Notes under the pieces: generated by a model
What the model was told of the DNA's origin: nothing
What the model saw: only the letters and a program-made list of their open reading frames with translations
The model's database searches: none
In this document: one piece after another, positions 16,981 to 24,726 of the stretch
Layout of the letters: each line of letters begins with the position of its first letter
Numbering within the stretch: the first letter of the stretch is position 1
DNA from: Methylosinus sp. C49
GTDB lineage: Bacteria; Pseudomonadota; Alphaproteobacteria; Rhizobiales; Beijerinckiaceae
DNA length: 64,000 nt
Reading direction: 5' to 3'
Assembly (NCBI RefSeq): GCF_009936375.1
Contig: NZ_AP022332.1
Span: 496,001 to 560,000, forward strand
Position numbers and translations under genes: made by a program

Positions 16981-18243
16981 TCAGCTGGAATAGGTCTCCA
17001 CCCGCGCAAAGAAATCGCGGATGCGCGGAACGATCTCACGGCGGAAGCGCGAGCCGTTGAAAACGCCGTAATGGCCGACGCCCTCCTGCAGATAATGCTG
17101 CTTGCGGACGTCTGGAATATTGGCGCACAGTTCTTGCGCGGCGTAGGTCTGGCCGACGCCGGAGATGTCGTCCTTCTCGCCTTCCACTGTCAGCAGCGCG
17201 GTGCGCTGTATGGCCGAAAGATCGATGATCTCGCCGCGATGGCGCAGCAGGCCCTGCGGAATCTCGTGGCGGATGAACACTTTCTCGACCGTCTCGAGAT
17301 AGAACTCGGCGGCGAGATCCATGACCGCGAGATATTCGTCGTAGAAGTCGCGATGCTTCTCGGCGGAATCGCCGTCGCCCTCGACGAGATGGTTGAACAT
17401 ATCGAAATGCGCGGCGACATGGCGCTCGAGATTCATCGCCATGAAGCCCGAGAGCTGCAGAAAGCCCGGATAGACCTTGCGCCCGAGCCCGGCGTGCGGA
17501 AAGGGCACGGAATGGATGCAATTGCGGTGGAACCAGTCGACGCCGCGCTCCACCGCGAGGCGATTGACCGCCGTCGGGCTGCGGCGCGGATCGATCGGCC
17601 CGCCCATCAGCACCATGGATTCGGGCGCGTCGACGCCGCCCTCGCCATCCAGCGCCGCAATGGCGCAGACGAGCGGCACGGACGCCTGGCAGACGCCGAG
17701 CGTATGCAGCGGAACGCCATCGTCGCGCTTCGACAACAGGCGCAGCATGTCGACGAGATAATCGACATAATCGTCGAGGCCGAAAACGCCTTTCTCGGTC
17801 GGCACGGCGCGGGCGTCGCACCAATCGGTGATGTAGACGTCATGGCTCGGCAGGAATGCCTCGACCGTGCCGCGCAGCAGCGTGGCGTAATGGCCGGACA
17901 TTGGCGCGACGATCAGCAGCTTGGATTGGCGCGGCGCCTCGCCCTGGAAGATTCGCTGGAAATGCAGCAGCCGACAGAAGGGCCGCTCCCACACCACCTC
18001 CTCGACGATGGGCGTCGCCACGCCGTCGATCAGCGTCTCGGGAAGGTCGAAGATCGGCTTGCCGTAGCGGCGCGTCATGCGCTCGAACAATTCGGCCGCC
18101 GCCGCGACGCTGCGTCCTACCGACGTGTGCGCGAAGGGATTGAACGGATTTTTGAAGGTCGTGAGAGTCGCGTCCGACATCGCCCGCGCCGGGGCGAAGG
18201 CCAGATGCATCATCTCATAGAACTGGTACGATATCCGGTCCAT
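16981..18243 (-). CDS. phaZ: Intracellular poly(3-hydroxyalkanoate) depolymerase
   Basis: Hydrolyses stored PHB granules in the cytoplasm. The 420-residue protein begins MDRISYQFYEMMHLAFAPAR and has the lipase-like box GVCQAS with a cysteine nucleophile, around residues 185-190, as in the PhaZ1 group. It also carries APMSGHYATLLRGTVEAFLP and, near the C-terminus, EGVGHYGVFNGSRF with the catalytic His. There is no signal peptide. Serine-cycle methylotrophs accumulate PHB from acetyl-CoA, so the context fits. Confidence 0.92.
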   Translation of the reverse strand: MDRISYQFYEMMHLAFAPARAMSDATLTTFKNPFNPFAHTSVGRSVAAAAELFERMTRRYGKPIFDLPETLIDGVATPIVEEVVWERPFCRLLHFQRIFQGEAPRQSKLLIVAPMSGHYATLLRGTVEAFLPSHDVYITDWCDARAVPTEKGVFGLDDYVDYLVDMLRLLSKRDDGVPLHTLGVCQASVPLVCAIAALDGEGGVDAPESMVLMGGPIDPRRSPTAVNRLAVERGVDWFHRNCIHSVPFPHAGLGRKVYPGFLQLSGFMAMNLERHVAAHFDMFNHLVEGDGDSAEKHRDFYDEYLAVMDLAAEFYLETVEKVFIRHEIPQGLLRHRGEIIDLSAIQRTALLTVEGEKDDISGVGQTYAAQELCANIPDVRKQHYLQEGVGHYGVFNGSRFRREIVPRIRDFFARVETYSS

Positions 18244-18409
18244 CTCTCCACGCTCCCTTCATGCGCAGCGGCCGCTCTTCGAGCTGTGCTGCGACGCACA
18301 AAAAAGAAATAATAGCATAGTCAATGTCTCCTGAAATGAAATCTGGTGATGTTTTGCGCTAGGCGCCAAAAATTTTTCACTCCACCCGCCCAAGCACCAG
18401 CTAATCTGC

Positions 18410-19387
18410 TCAATTACTGAGCAGCACCACAGCGGCGCCTGCGAAAGCGCAGATCGTCGTCGCCGCGGCGCAGCTGAAAATCCGCAAGGCGCGGCGAATA
18501 TCGGCCGGCGTCGCCTCTGCGCGGCCCGAGCCGAGCCAGACGCCCGCGACCTCATGCGCGCCATAGGCGCGCGGGCCGCCGAGCCGCAAATCCAGGGCGC
18601 CGGCCATCGCCGCCTCCGGCCAGCCGGCGTTGGGCGAGGCATGCGCGCCCGCGTCGCTCAGGCAGGTCGAAATCGCGGCCCGAAAGGAGGTCCCCGTCAG
18701 CGCTGCGCCGATCGCGATGAGAGCCGCCGAGAGGCGCGCGGCGGGAAGATTGAGGAGATCGTCCAATCGGGCGCTCGCCCAACCGAACGCTTCATGTCGC
18801 ATCGTCCTGTGGCCTATCATGCTGTCGGCCGTATTGACGCTTTTGTATATGAGCGCGCCGGGCAGTCCGAACAAGACTGTGGCGAGCGCCGGGCCGATGA
18901 CGCCATCCGAGAAATTCTCGGCGAGGCTTTCGATCGCCGCCCGGCTCACGCCCGCCTCATCGAGCCGCGAGACGTCGCGGCCGACGATTTTTCCGACGCT
19001 GGCGCGGCCGCGCTCGAGCGAGCGATCGAGTTGCTCGGCCACATCCCTCACATGCGTATAGAGGCTGCGTTGCGCATAGAGGCTGGATGTCAGCACGGCG
19101 AGCGGGAGAATCCCGAAAGGCAGAGCGAGACAGGCCGCCTGCAGCAGCCAGCCGATGGCGAAGGCGATGGCGACGACGAGGAGGATCGCGACGACGCCGG
19201 CGAGGCGGCGCAGCAGCGGCGGCGCGCCATCGTGATTGAGCGAGCGATCCAGCGCCGCGATCAACGCGCCGATCCAAGTGACCGGGTGGCCGATGGCGGC
19301 GAAGAGGCGAGGCGGATAGCCGATCGCCGCCTCGATCGAAAGACCGAGCGCGGCGAGCGCCAGATTTTCCGCGAGAGCAGCGAGCAA
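18410..19387 (-). CDS. cobD: Adenosylcobinamide-phosphate synthase (CobD/CbiB)
   Basis: Membrane enzyme of late cobalamin synthesis that attaches the aminopropanol arm to adenosylcobyric acid. The 325 residues are multi-helical and include the family segments IGYPPRLFAAIGHPVTWIGALI near the start, ESLAENFSDGVIGPALA, and KSVNTADSMIGHRTM. It starts 3 bases after the YbhB-like gene, so they are probably cotranscribed. cbiD is divergently transcribed just beyond that gene. Confidence 0.9.
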   Translation of the reverse strand: MLAALAENLALAALGLSIEAAIGYPPRLFAAIGHPVTWIGALIAALDRSLNHDGAPPLLRRLAGVVAILLVVAIAFAIGWLLQAACLALPFGILPLAVLTSSLYAQRSLYTHVRDVAEQLDRSLERGRASVGKIVGRDVSRLDEAGVSRAAIESLAENFSDGVIGPALATVLFGLPGALIYKSVNTADSMIGHRTMRHEAFGWASARLDDLLNLPAARLSAALIAIGAALTGTSFRAAISTCLSDAGAHASPNAGWPEAAMAGALDLRLGGPRAYGAHEVAGVWLGSGRAEATPADIRRALRIFSCAAATTICAFAGAAVVLLSN

Positions 19388-19390
19388 GGC

Positions 19391-19942
19391 TCAGCGGCCG
19401 TAGAGGCCGGTGAGGCTCGCCTTGGCGAGGACGTTCTGATTGACGATGAAGCCGACGAGCGAAGCCGTCGCGCCCTCCGGCGCCTCCACTTTCTCGACGC
19501 TCAGCGCATAGACAGTGAAGACATAGCGATGCGGCGGATCGCCGACAGGCGGGCAAGGACCGCCCCAATGCGAGAAGCCGTAATCATTGCGAATGGGCTT
19601 CGCGCCCGCGGGCAGGCCGGCGCCGCCCGCCGCTCCGGCGCCTTGCGCCAGCGCGCGCGCGGAGGCGGGAATATCGACGACGAGCCAATGCCAGAAGCCG
19701 GCGCCGCCGGTCGGCGCGTCCGGGTCGTGGCAGAAGAGCGCGAAGCTCTTGGTTCCGGCCGGCGGCTCGCTCCAATTCAGCTGCGGCGAGACATTGTCGC
19801 CCGTCCCGCCGAAATCGTCGAAAACGAATTTGCGATCGATGGTCGCGCCCTCGGCGATATCCGGGCTGGTGAGCGAAAAGCCGCCGCCTGCGGCCTCCGC
19901 CGGCGCGAGGAGAATATGGAAATCGAGGAGATTGCGCGTCAT
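19391..19942 (-). CDS. YbhB/YbcL-family (PEBP-like) protein
   Basis: Phosphatidylethanolamine-binding-protein fold of unknown function in bacteria. The 183 residues show the PEBP core: NVSPQLNWSEPPAGTKSFAL, then CHDPDAPTGGAGFWHWLVVDIP, then GPCPPVGDPPHRYVFTVYAL. Start 19942 (MTRNLLDFHILLAP) is chosen because it begins the homologous part. No signal peptide is evident. It is the first gene of a two-gene unit with cobD and diverges from cbiD, with about 95 bases between them. Confidence 0.85.
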   Translation of the reverse strand: MTRNLLDFHILLAPAEAAGGGFSLTSPDIAEGATIDRKFVFDDFGGTGDNVSPQLNWSEPPAGTKSFALFCHDPDAPTGGAGFWHWLVVDIPASARALAQGAGAAGGAGLPAGAKPIRNDYGFSHWGGPCPPVGDPPHRYVFTVYALSVEKVEAPEGATASLVGFIVNQNVLAKASLTGLYGR

Positions 19943-20037
19943 TTCGGCCCCCTGTCTCGCTGCTTTGGACGAGGACATTCTTCTAGTCCAACTCGCGCGC
20001 AGTGTCGCGCGGAGAGAATGCGGTTTATGTGTCGCCC

Positions 20038-21168
20038 ATGACAGACGCGGACCCGACAAAGCCCCCGCTGCGCCGCGGCTGGACCACCGGCGCCTGCGCC
20101 ACTGCGGCGGCGCGGGCGGCCTTCGTCGCGCTCGTCTCCGGGCGCGAGCCGCCCGATCCGGTGGAGATCGGCCTGCCGAGCGGAAGACGCGTCGCCTTCG
20201 CGCTCGCGCAATTCACCCGCGGCGCGGACTATGCCGAGGCCGGCGTGGTGAAGGACGCCGGCGACGATCCCGACGTCACTCATGGCGCGCTGATCCGCGC
20301 GAAGGTGCGGCGCGCGCCGGCGGGCGCGGGGGTGAGCTTTGCGGCCGGCCCCGGCGTTGGCGTGGTGACGCGCCCCGGCCTGCCGCTGCCGCCGGGCGAG
20401 CCGGCCATAAACCCCGTTCCCCGCGCCATGATGCGGCAGGCGATAGCGGAAGCCGCGGCCGAGCTCGGCGCGGCGCCGGACGCGCAAATCGAGATTTCTG
20501 TCGAAAACGGCGCGGAACTCGCCCGCTCGACGCTCAACGGACGGCTCGGAATTATCGGCGGGCTCTCCATTCTCGGCACGACGGGAATCGTCGTGCCCTA
20601 TTCCTGCTCCGCCTGGATCGACAGCATCCACCGCGGCGTCGACGTCGCCCTCGCCTGCGGCCTCGACCATATCGCCGCGACCACCGGCTCCACTTCGGAA
20701 GACGCCGTGCGCAAGCTCTACGGCCTGCCGGAGGAGGCGCTGATCGAAATGGGCGACTTCGCCGGCGGCCTGCTGAAATATTTGCGCAAGCATAGGGTCC
20801 CGCGCGTGACCCTCGCCGGCGGCTTCGCCAAGCTGACCAAGCTGGCGCAGGGGCGGCTCGATCTTCACTCCAGCCGCTCCTCGGTCGATCTACCCGATCT
20901 CGCGGCGACCGCCCGCGCGGCCGGCGCCGGCGAGGGGCTCTGCGCGGCGATCGAAAAGGCCAATAGCGCGCTGGAGGCGCAGGCGACCGCCCGCGCGGCG
21001 GGCGTGGACCTCGCCGCGCCGATCGCGCAGCGCGCATGGTTCACGGCGGCCGCGGCGCTCGCCAATTCGGCGACCGCGCTCGAGATCATCGTCGTCGGCC
21101 GCGACGGCGCCATACTCGCACGCTCAAGCTTTCGCCCAGCGATTCGCGCAGAGGACACCCAAAAGTGA
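20038..21168 (+). CDS. cbiD: Cobalt-precorrin-5B (C1)-methyltransferase
   Basis: C1-methylation step of corrin-ring synthesis. The 376-residue protein has the CbiD opening LRRGWTTGACATAAARAAF, then AINPVPRAMMRQAI, GGLSILGTTGIVVPYSCSAW and TLAGGFAKLTKLAQGRLDLH. Start is uncertain: ATG 20038 has a poor ribosome-binding site, and GTG codons at 20002 and 20029 are in frame. It ends in a GTGA overlap with the MFS gene. CbiD belongs to the oxygen-independent route but also serves hybrid pathways in alphaproteobacteria lacking cobF. Confidence 0.9.
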   Translation: MTDADPTKPPLRRGWTTGACATAAARAAFVALVSGREPPDPVEIGLPSGRRVAFALAQFTRGADYAEAGVVKDAGDDPDVTHGALIRAKVRRAPAGAGVSFAAGPGVGVVTRPGLPLPPGEPAINPVPRAMMRQAIAEAAAELGAAPDAQIEISVENGAELARSTLNGRLGIIGGLSILGTTGIVVPYSCSAWIDSIHRGVDVALACGLDHIAATTGSTSEDAVRKLYGLPEEALIEMGDFAGGLLKYLRKHRVPRVTLAGGFAKLTKLAQGRLDLHSSRSSVDLPDLAATARAAGAGEGLCAAIEKANSALEAQATARAAGVDLAAPIAQRAWFTAAAALANSATALEIIVVGRDGAILARSSFRPAIRAEDTQK

Positions 21169-22604
21169 ACAAGCCCGCCGCCGGCTTCTCGCACGCCCAT
21201 CTCAGCCGAGGCGAGATGCTGCAGATCATGATCGGGCTCGGCCTCGCCATGCTGCTCTCGGCGCTGGACCAGACCATCGTCGCCACCGCTCTGCCGACGA
21301 TCGGCAAGGACCTCGGCGATTTCGAGCATCTGCCTTGGATCGTCACCGCCTATCTCGTGGCCGCGACCGCGCTGACGCCGCTCTATGGCAAGCTCGCCGA
21401 TATTCACGGCGTGCGCGTGATGCTGCTGATCGGCATTTTCACCTTCGTGCTCGGCTCGCTCGCCTGCGCCGTCTCGCCGAACCTCACCTTGCTCGCCATT
21501 GCGCGCGCGGCGCAGGGCGCGGGCGGCGGCGCGCTCATCGCGCTGGCGCAGACGATCATCGCCGATCTCGTCAGCGTGCGCGAACGCGGCCGCGCCCTCG
21601 CCTATTTCTCCGTCGTCTTCGCCGGCGCCAGCGTCGGCGGGCCGATCCTCGGCGGCGTCTTCGCCGAATATCTGCATTGGTCGCTGATCTTCTGGATCAA
21701 TCTTCCGCTCGGCCTCGCGGCTTTCTTCATGACCTATTTCAAGCTGGCGCGGTTGCCGCTGCGCCGCCATCCGCATCGCGTCGATATCGCCGGCGCGGCG
21801 ATGCTCATCGTCGCCTCGGTCGCCTCGCTGCTCGCGCTCTCCTGGGGCGGCGTGCGCTATCCCTGGGGCTCGGCGCCCATTCTCGCCATGCTGGCCACCG
21901 CCCTCGCCGGCTGGGCGATCTTCGCCTGGCGCACCAAGACGGCGGAGGAGCCGCTGATCCCGCTCGCCGTGCTGGCCGACGACGTTATTCGCAACGCCAT
22001 TCTCGCAGGCGGTTTTGGGCTCGGAACCTTCGTCGCGCTGACGATGTATATGCCGATTTACTTCGAAGGCGCGCTGCGCCTCTCCGCCGACCAGTCCGGC
22101 CTCGCGCTGATCCCGCTCACCGTGGCGACAGTGACCGGCGCCGCCATCTCAGGACGGCTGCTCGGCCGTCTACGCCATTACAAGGCGCCGCCGCTGGCGG
22201 CGCTCGCGCTCGCTTTCGTCGCTCTGCTCATCGCGCGGCAATTTCTCGCCGATCTACCGCTCGCCGCGCTGGATGCGCTGCTGGCGATCGTCGGCTTCGG
22301 CGTCGGAGCCATGCTGCCGGTGACGACGGTCTGCGTGCAGAGCGCGGCGCCCGGGCATAATCTCGGAACGGCGACCGCTGTGATGCAATTCTCGCGTCAG
22401 CTCGGCGCGGCGCTGATCGTCGCGATCATCGGCGCGATCGTCATCGGCGCCGGCCATGGCGCGCTCATCGCCGAAGCCGGCGCCGGCGTGGAAGCGCTGC
22501 GCGAGACCTTCCGCACGGCGTTTCTGGTAGGCGCGATGTTCATCGCTTTGTGCTTCTTCTTCCTCGCGCGCATGGAGGAGAGGAATTTGCACGGGGAGGG
22601 GTGA
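21165..22604 (+). CDS. MFS multidrug-type exporter (DHA2, EmrB/QacA-like)
   Basis: 479-residue inner-membrane protein with the 14-helix pattern of DHA2 drug:H+ antiporters. The motif-C-like segment VVFAGASVGGPILGGVFAEY and the start LDQTIVATALPTIGKDLG are typical. It starts at GTG 21165, overlapping the cbiD stop as GTGA, with GAGGA 9 bases upstream. A link to cobalamin genes is only positional. The substrate cannot be read from sequence. Confidence 0.88.
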   Translation: MNKPAAGFSHAHLSRGEMLQIMIGLGLAMLLSALDQTIVATALPTIGKDLGDFEHLPWIVTAYLVAATALTPLYGKLADIHGVRVMLLIGIFTFVLGSLACAVSPNLTLLAIARAAQGAGGGALIALAQTIIADLVSVRERGRALAYFSVVFAGASVGGPILGGVFAEYLHWSLIFWINLPLGLAAFFMTYFKLARLPLRRHPHRVDIAGAAMLIVASVASLLALSWGGVRYPWGSAPILAMLATALAGWAIFAWRTKTAEEPLIPLAVLADDVIRNAILAGGFGLGTFVALTMYMPIYFEGALRLSADQSGLALIPLTVATVTGAAISGRLLGRLRHYKAPPLAALALAFVALLIARQFLADLPLAALDALLAIVGFGVGAMLPVTTVCVQSAAPGHNLGTATAVMQFSRQLGAALIVAIIGAIVIGAGHGALIAEAGAGVEALRETFRTAFLVGAMFIALCFFFLARMEERNLHGEG

Positions 22605-22628
22605 GCGTCGCCTCACCATGTTGCATAT

Positions 22629-22661
22629 ATCTCGCGCCATCGAAAATCGACGGCGCGAGAT
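22629..22661. terminator. Bidirectional hairpin between the MFS gene and mosA
   Basis: ATCTCGCGCC (22629-22638) pairs perfectly with GGCGCGAGAT (22652-22661). The loop carries an inner TCGA/TCGA stem. It lies between converging genes ending at 22604 and 22678. T-runs are weak on both sides. Confidence 0.6.
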
Positions 22662-22677
22662 GTCGGTGTTGCTTTCG

Positions 22678-23511
22678 TCAGCTGTTCCGGCGCGCGGCCG
22701 TGTGAATGATCGTGCCGACATGCTCGCCGCGCAGCGCCGCGGTGAGGCGGCCGGGGACGAGGCCGTTGACGATCTGCACATGGTCGATATGGCGCGCCGT
22801 CGCCATCACCTCGAGCAAGGCGCGATCGAAGGGCAGCGTGCCCTTGTGCTCGGCGACCTCGGCGAAGCTCGTCTCGCCGATGAGCTGCGCCTTCTCGCCG
22901 TCCGGACCATTGGGATCGCTCGTGTAGAGGCCGTCCACATCCTCCACAATGGTGAGGCCTGCGGCGCCATAGGCGTCGGCGAGCAGAAAGGCGCCCGTGT
23001 CGGCCCGATGCGGCGGAATGCGCGAGCCCGGGAACTCATGATGGTGATAGGGCGGGAAGGCGCTACCCACCACGGCGCGGGTCGCGCTGAGATGAATCGC
23101 CAGCTGATTGGCGATGGTCGGATGCTCGATATAGGAAACGCCTTCCGGCGCGAGCAGCGAGGCGAGTATGTGGCCGTTCTGGCCGGCCTCGCTCGCGGCG
23201 AGCGGCGCCAGCGAGCCGACCGGCAGGCCGAGATCGAGCCCGACGCCATAGAGATGGCGCGCGCGCACGCCGGCCCCGGTGAGGAAGAGCAGCCGATGCT
23301 CGGGCATGAGCTTGCGGATCTCCTCCACCAGCGGCAGGATCGCATCGGCGCCGCGATCCATGATGGAGCGGCCGCCGATCTTCACCACCTGCAGCCACGG
23401 GAGAACGCGGATCGGCCGCTTGCCGGCGACGGGCCGCGTCAGCTCGGAGTCGAGAAGGGTCTGCCGCGCGAGCGGAGAGGCGACATGCTTGATGTTGTAG
23501 GTGTGGGTCAT
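22678..23511 (-). CDS. mosA: Molybdenum storage protein, alpha subunit (MosA)
   Basis: Subunit of the cytoplasmic MoSto hexamer, which packs polyoxomolybdate (or tungstate) clusters inside an ATP-dependent cage. The 277 residues closely resemble Azotobacter MosA as I remember it: [60 protein letters not shown] (the histidine-rich cluster-binding loop) and [20 protein letters not shown]. The fold is an amino-acid (UMP/glutamate) kinase, but the full-length resemblance separates it from UMP kinase. It lies 8 bases after mosB and is cotranscribed with it. Confidence 0.93.
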   Translation of the reverse strand: MTHTYNIKHVASPLARQTLLDSELTRPVAGKRPIRVLPWLQVVKIGGRSIMDRGADAILPLVEEIRKLMPEHRLLFLTGAGVRARHLYGVGLDLGLPVGSLAPLAASEAGQNGHILASLLAPEGVSYIEHPTIANQLAIHLSATRAVVGSAFPPYHHHEFPGSRIPPHRADTGAFLLADAYGAAGLTIVEDVDGLYTSDPNGPDGEKAQLIGETSFAEVAEHKGTLPFDRALLEVMATARHIDHVQIVNGLVPGRLTAALRGEHVGTIIHTAARRNS

Positions 23512-23519
23512 GATCTATC

Positions 23520-24332
23520 TCAGCTCGCGGTGATGATGGTGCCGACATGCTCTCCAGAAAGAGCGCGGGTCATATTGCCGGGCACGAGGCCGTTGACGAC
23601 CTGCACCTCGCGGATGTGACGCGCTGATTTCAGCAGATCGAGCAGCGGGAACTCGAGGATCGAATCCTGCAGTCCCTGCTCCTTCATCTCATCGACCGTG
23701 ATCTTGGGGATGAATTTCGCATTCTTGTCGGTCTTGGGATTGGCGGTGAAGAGGCCCTGCTCGTCCTTGACGAAGATCATCGCCTTGCAACCGAATTGCT
23801 CCGCGATGAGGAAACAGCCCGCATCGGTGCGATAGGGCGGAATGACGCCCTCGGCCGCCGGACGCATCCACAGATTATAAGGCGGCATTCCGCTGAAGAC
23901 CACGGCGTTCACCTCCTCGAGATAGAGCGGCACCGCCGAGAGGCCGGCGCCCTCCACGGCGGAAATGCCATGCTTGGCGAGAAGCTGGCCGAGCATCGCC
24001 GCATTCTGATCGGCGACGGAGGCGCCGAGCTGCGACAGCACGCCCGCCGGCAGGCCGACGCCCGCCGCTATGGAATAAAGATGACGCGCGCGCGTGCCGG
24101 CGCCGGTGCCGATCAGCATTTGATGCGTCTTGCGCGCGGTGACGATCTCATCGACCAGCGGATAGACCGCCGAGCGGCCGCGATCGATAATGCTCTGGCC
24201 ACCGATCTTGATCACCGACGCGTCCGGCAAGATGCGAAAATCCTCGGCCTTGTCCGCTGCCGCGAGAAGCTCGACGTCGGTGAGCGAGCGCTGCATGAGG
24301 ATCGCCTCGAGCTCCGCTGTCGTATGTGCCAT
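23520..24332 (-). CDS. mosB: Molybdenum storage protein, beta subunit (MosB)
   Basis: Partner of MosA in the MoSto (alpha-beta)3 cage. The 270 residues (same length as the Azotobacter protein) begin MAHTTAELEAILMQRSLTD. They contain VIKIGGQSIIDRGRSAVYPL, SGMPPYNLWMRPAAEGVIPP and NGLVPGNMTRALSGEHVGT, ending GTIITAS. Start 24332 matches the family N-terminus. It precedes mosA on the same transcript. About 390 bp of non-coding DNA separates it from the divergent phosphoesterase gene. Confidence 0.93.
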   Translation of the reverse strand: MAHTTAELEAILMQRSLTDVELLAAADKAEDFRILPDASVIKIGGQSIIDRGRSAVYPLVDEIVTARKTHQMLIGTGAGTRARHLYSIAAGVGLPAGVLSQLGASVADQNAAMLGQLLAKHGISAVEGAGLSAVPLYLEEVNAVVFSGMPPYNLWMRPAAEGVIPPYRTDAGCFLIAEQFGCKAMIFVKDEQGLFTANPKTDKNAKFIPKITVDEMKEQGLQDSILEFPLLDLLKSARHIREVQVVNGLVPGNMTRALSGEHVGTIITAS

Positions 24333-24726
24333 CAGTGACGCCTTTCGTCGTTGTTTCTGCTGTCGTCGACTATCATGCGTGTAGGTAGAACGCGTTGAAG
24401 ATTCTCGCAATATGCGAAAACGGTGCGTGCTTGGCGGGAAAGCCGCAAATTTCCGCCTTCTTCTACTTTGTCGGAAAAAACAACGAAAAACGCGCATTTC
24501 TCGACTGTCAGCTAGTCGCGGAGCGGGGCGCGTCAAGCATGCGGCAAAGTCGCACGCCGCGCCTCGGCGCGCGAAGTCCGAACGAGCGGCCGCAGTCATC
24601 GTAGCTTCATTGCGCAGCCATCGCGCTGAGATCGGGCGTCGCTAGCTTGGCATGCCGCGACGCTCACGGCGAGCGCCGGCCTCGAGATTGGAAAATTGCT
24701 TTTTCGTTGGAAAATGCGAGGGCCGC
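24333..24726. other. Divergent intergenic region upstream of mosB and the phosphoesterase gene
   Basis: 394 bp without a convincing gene. It should hold both promoters. The only tidy motif I see is a small inverted repeat TCGCA-ATA-TGCGA at 24405-24417, about 73 bases upstream of mosB. No clear ModE-type box or Moco riboswitch is visible by eye. Confidence 0.5.

Noticed and set aside
19943-20037. Cobalamin riboswitch before cbiD
   Set aside because: The gap is only about 95 bases and shows no B12-box-like sequence.
24645-24662. Sigma-54 type promoter (TTGGCATG) upstream of the phosphoesterase gene
   Set aside because: The GC element at -12 is not at the right distance, so the match is poor.
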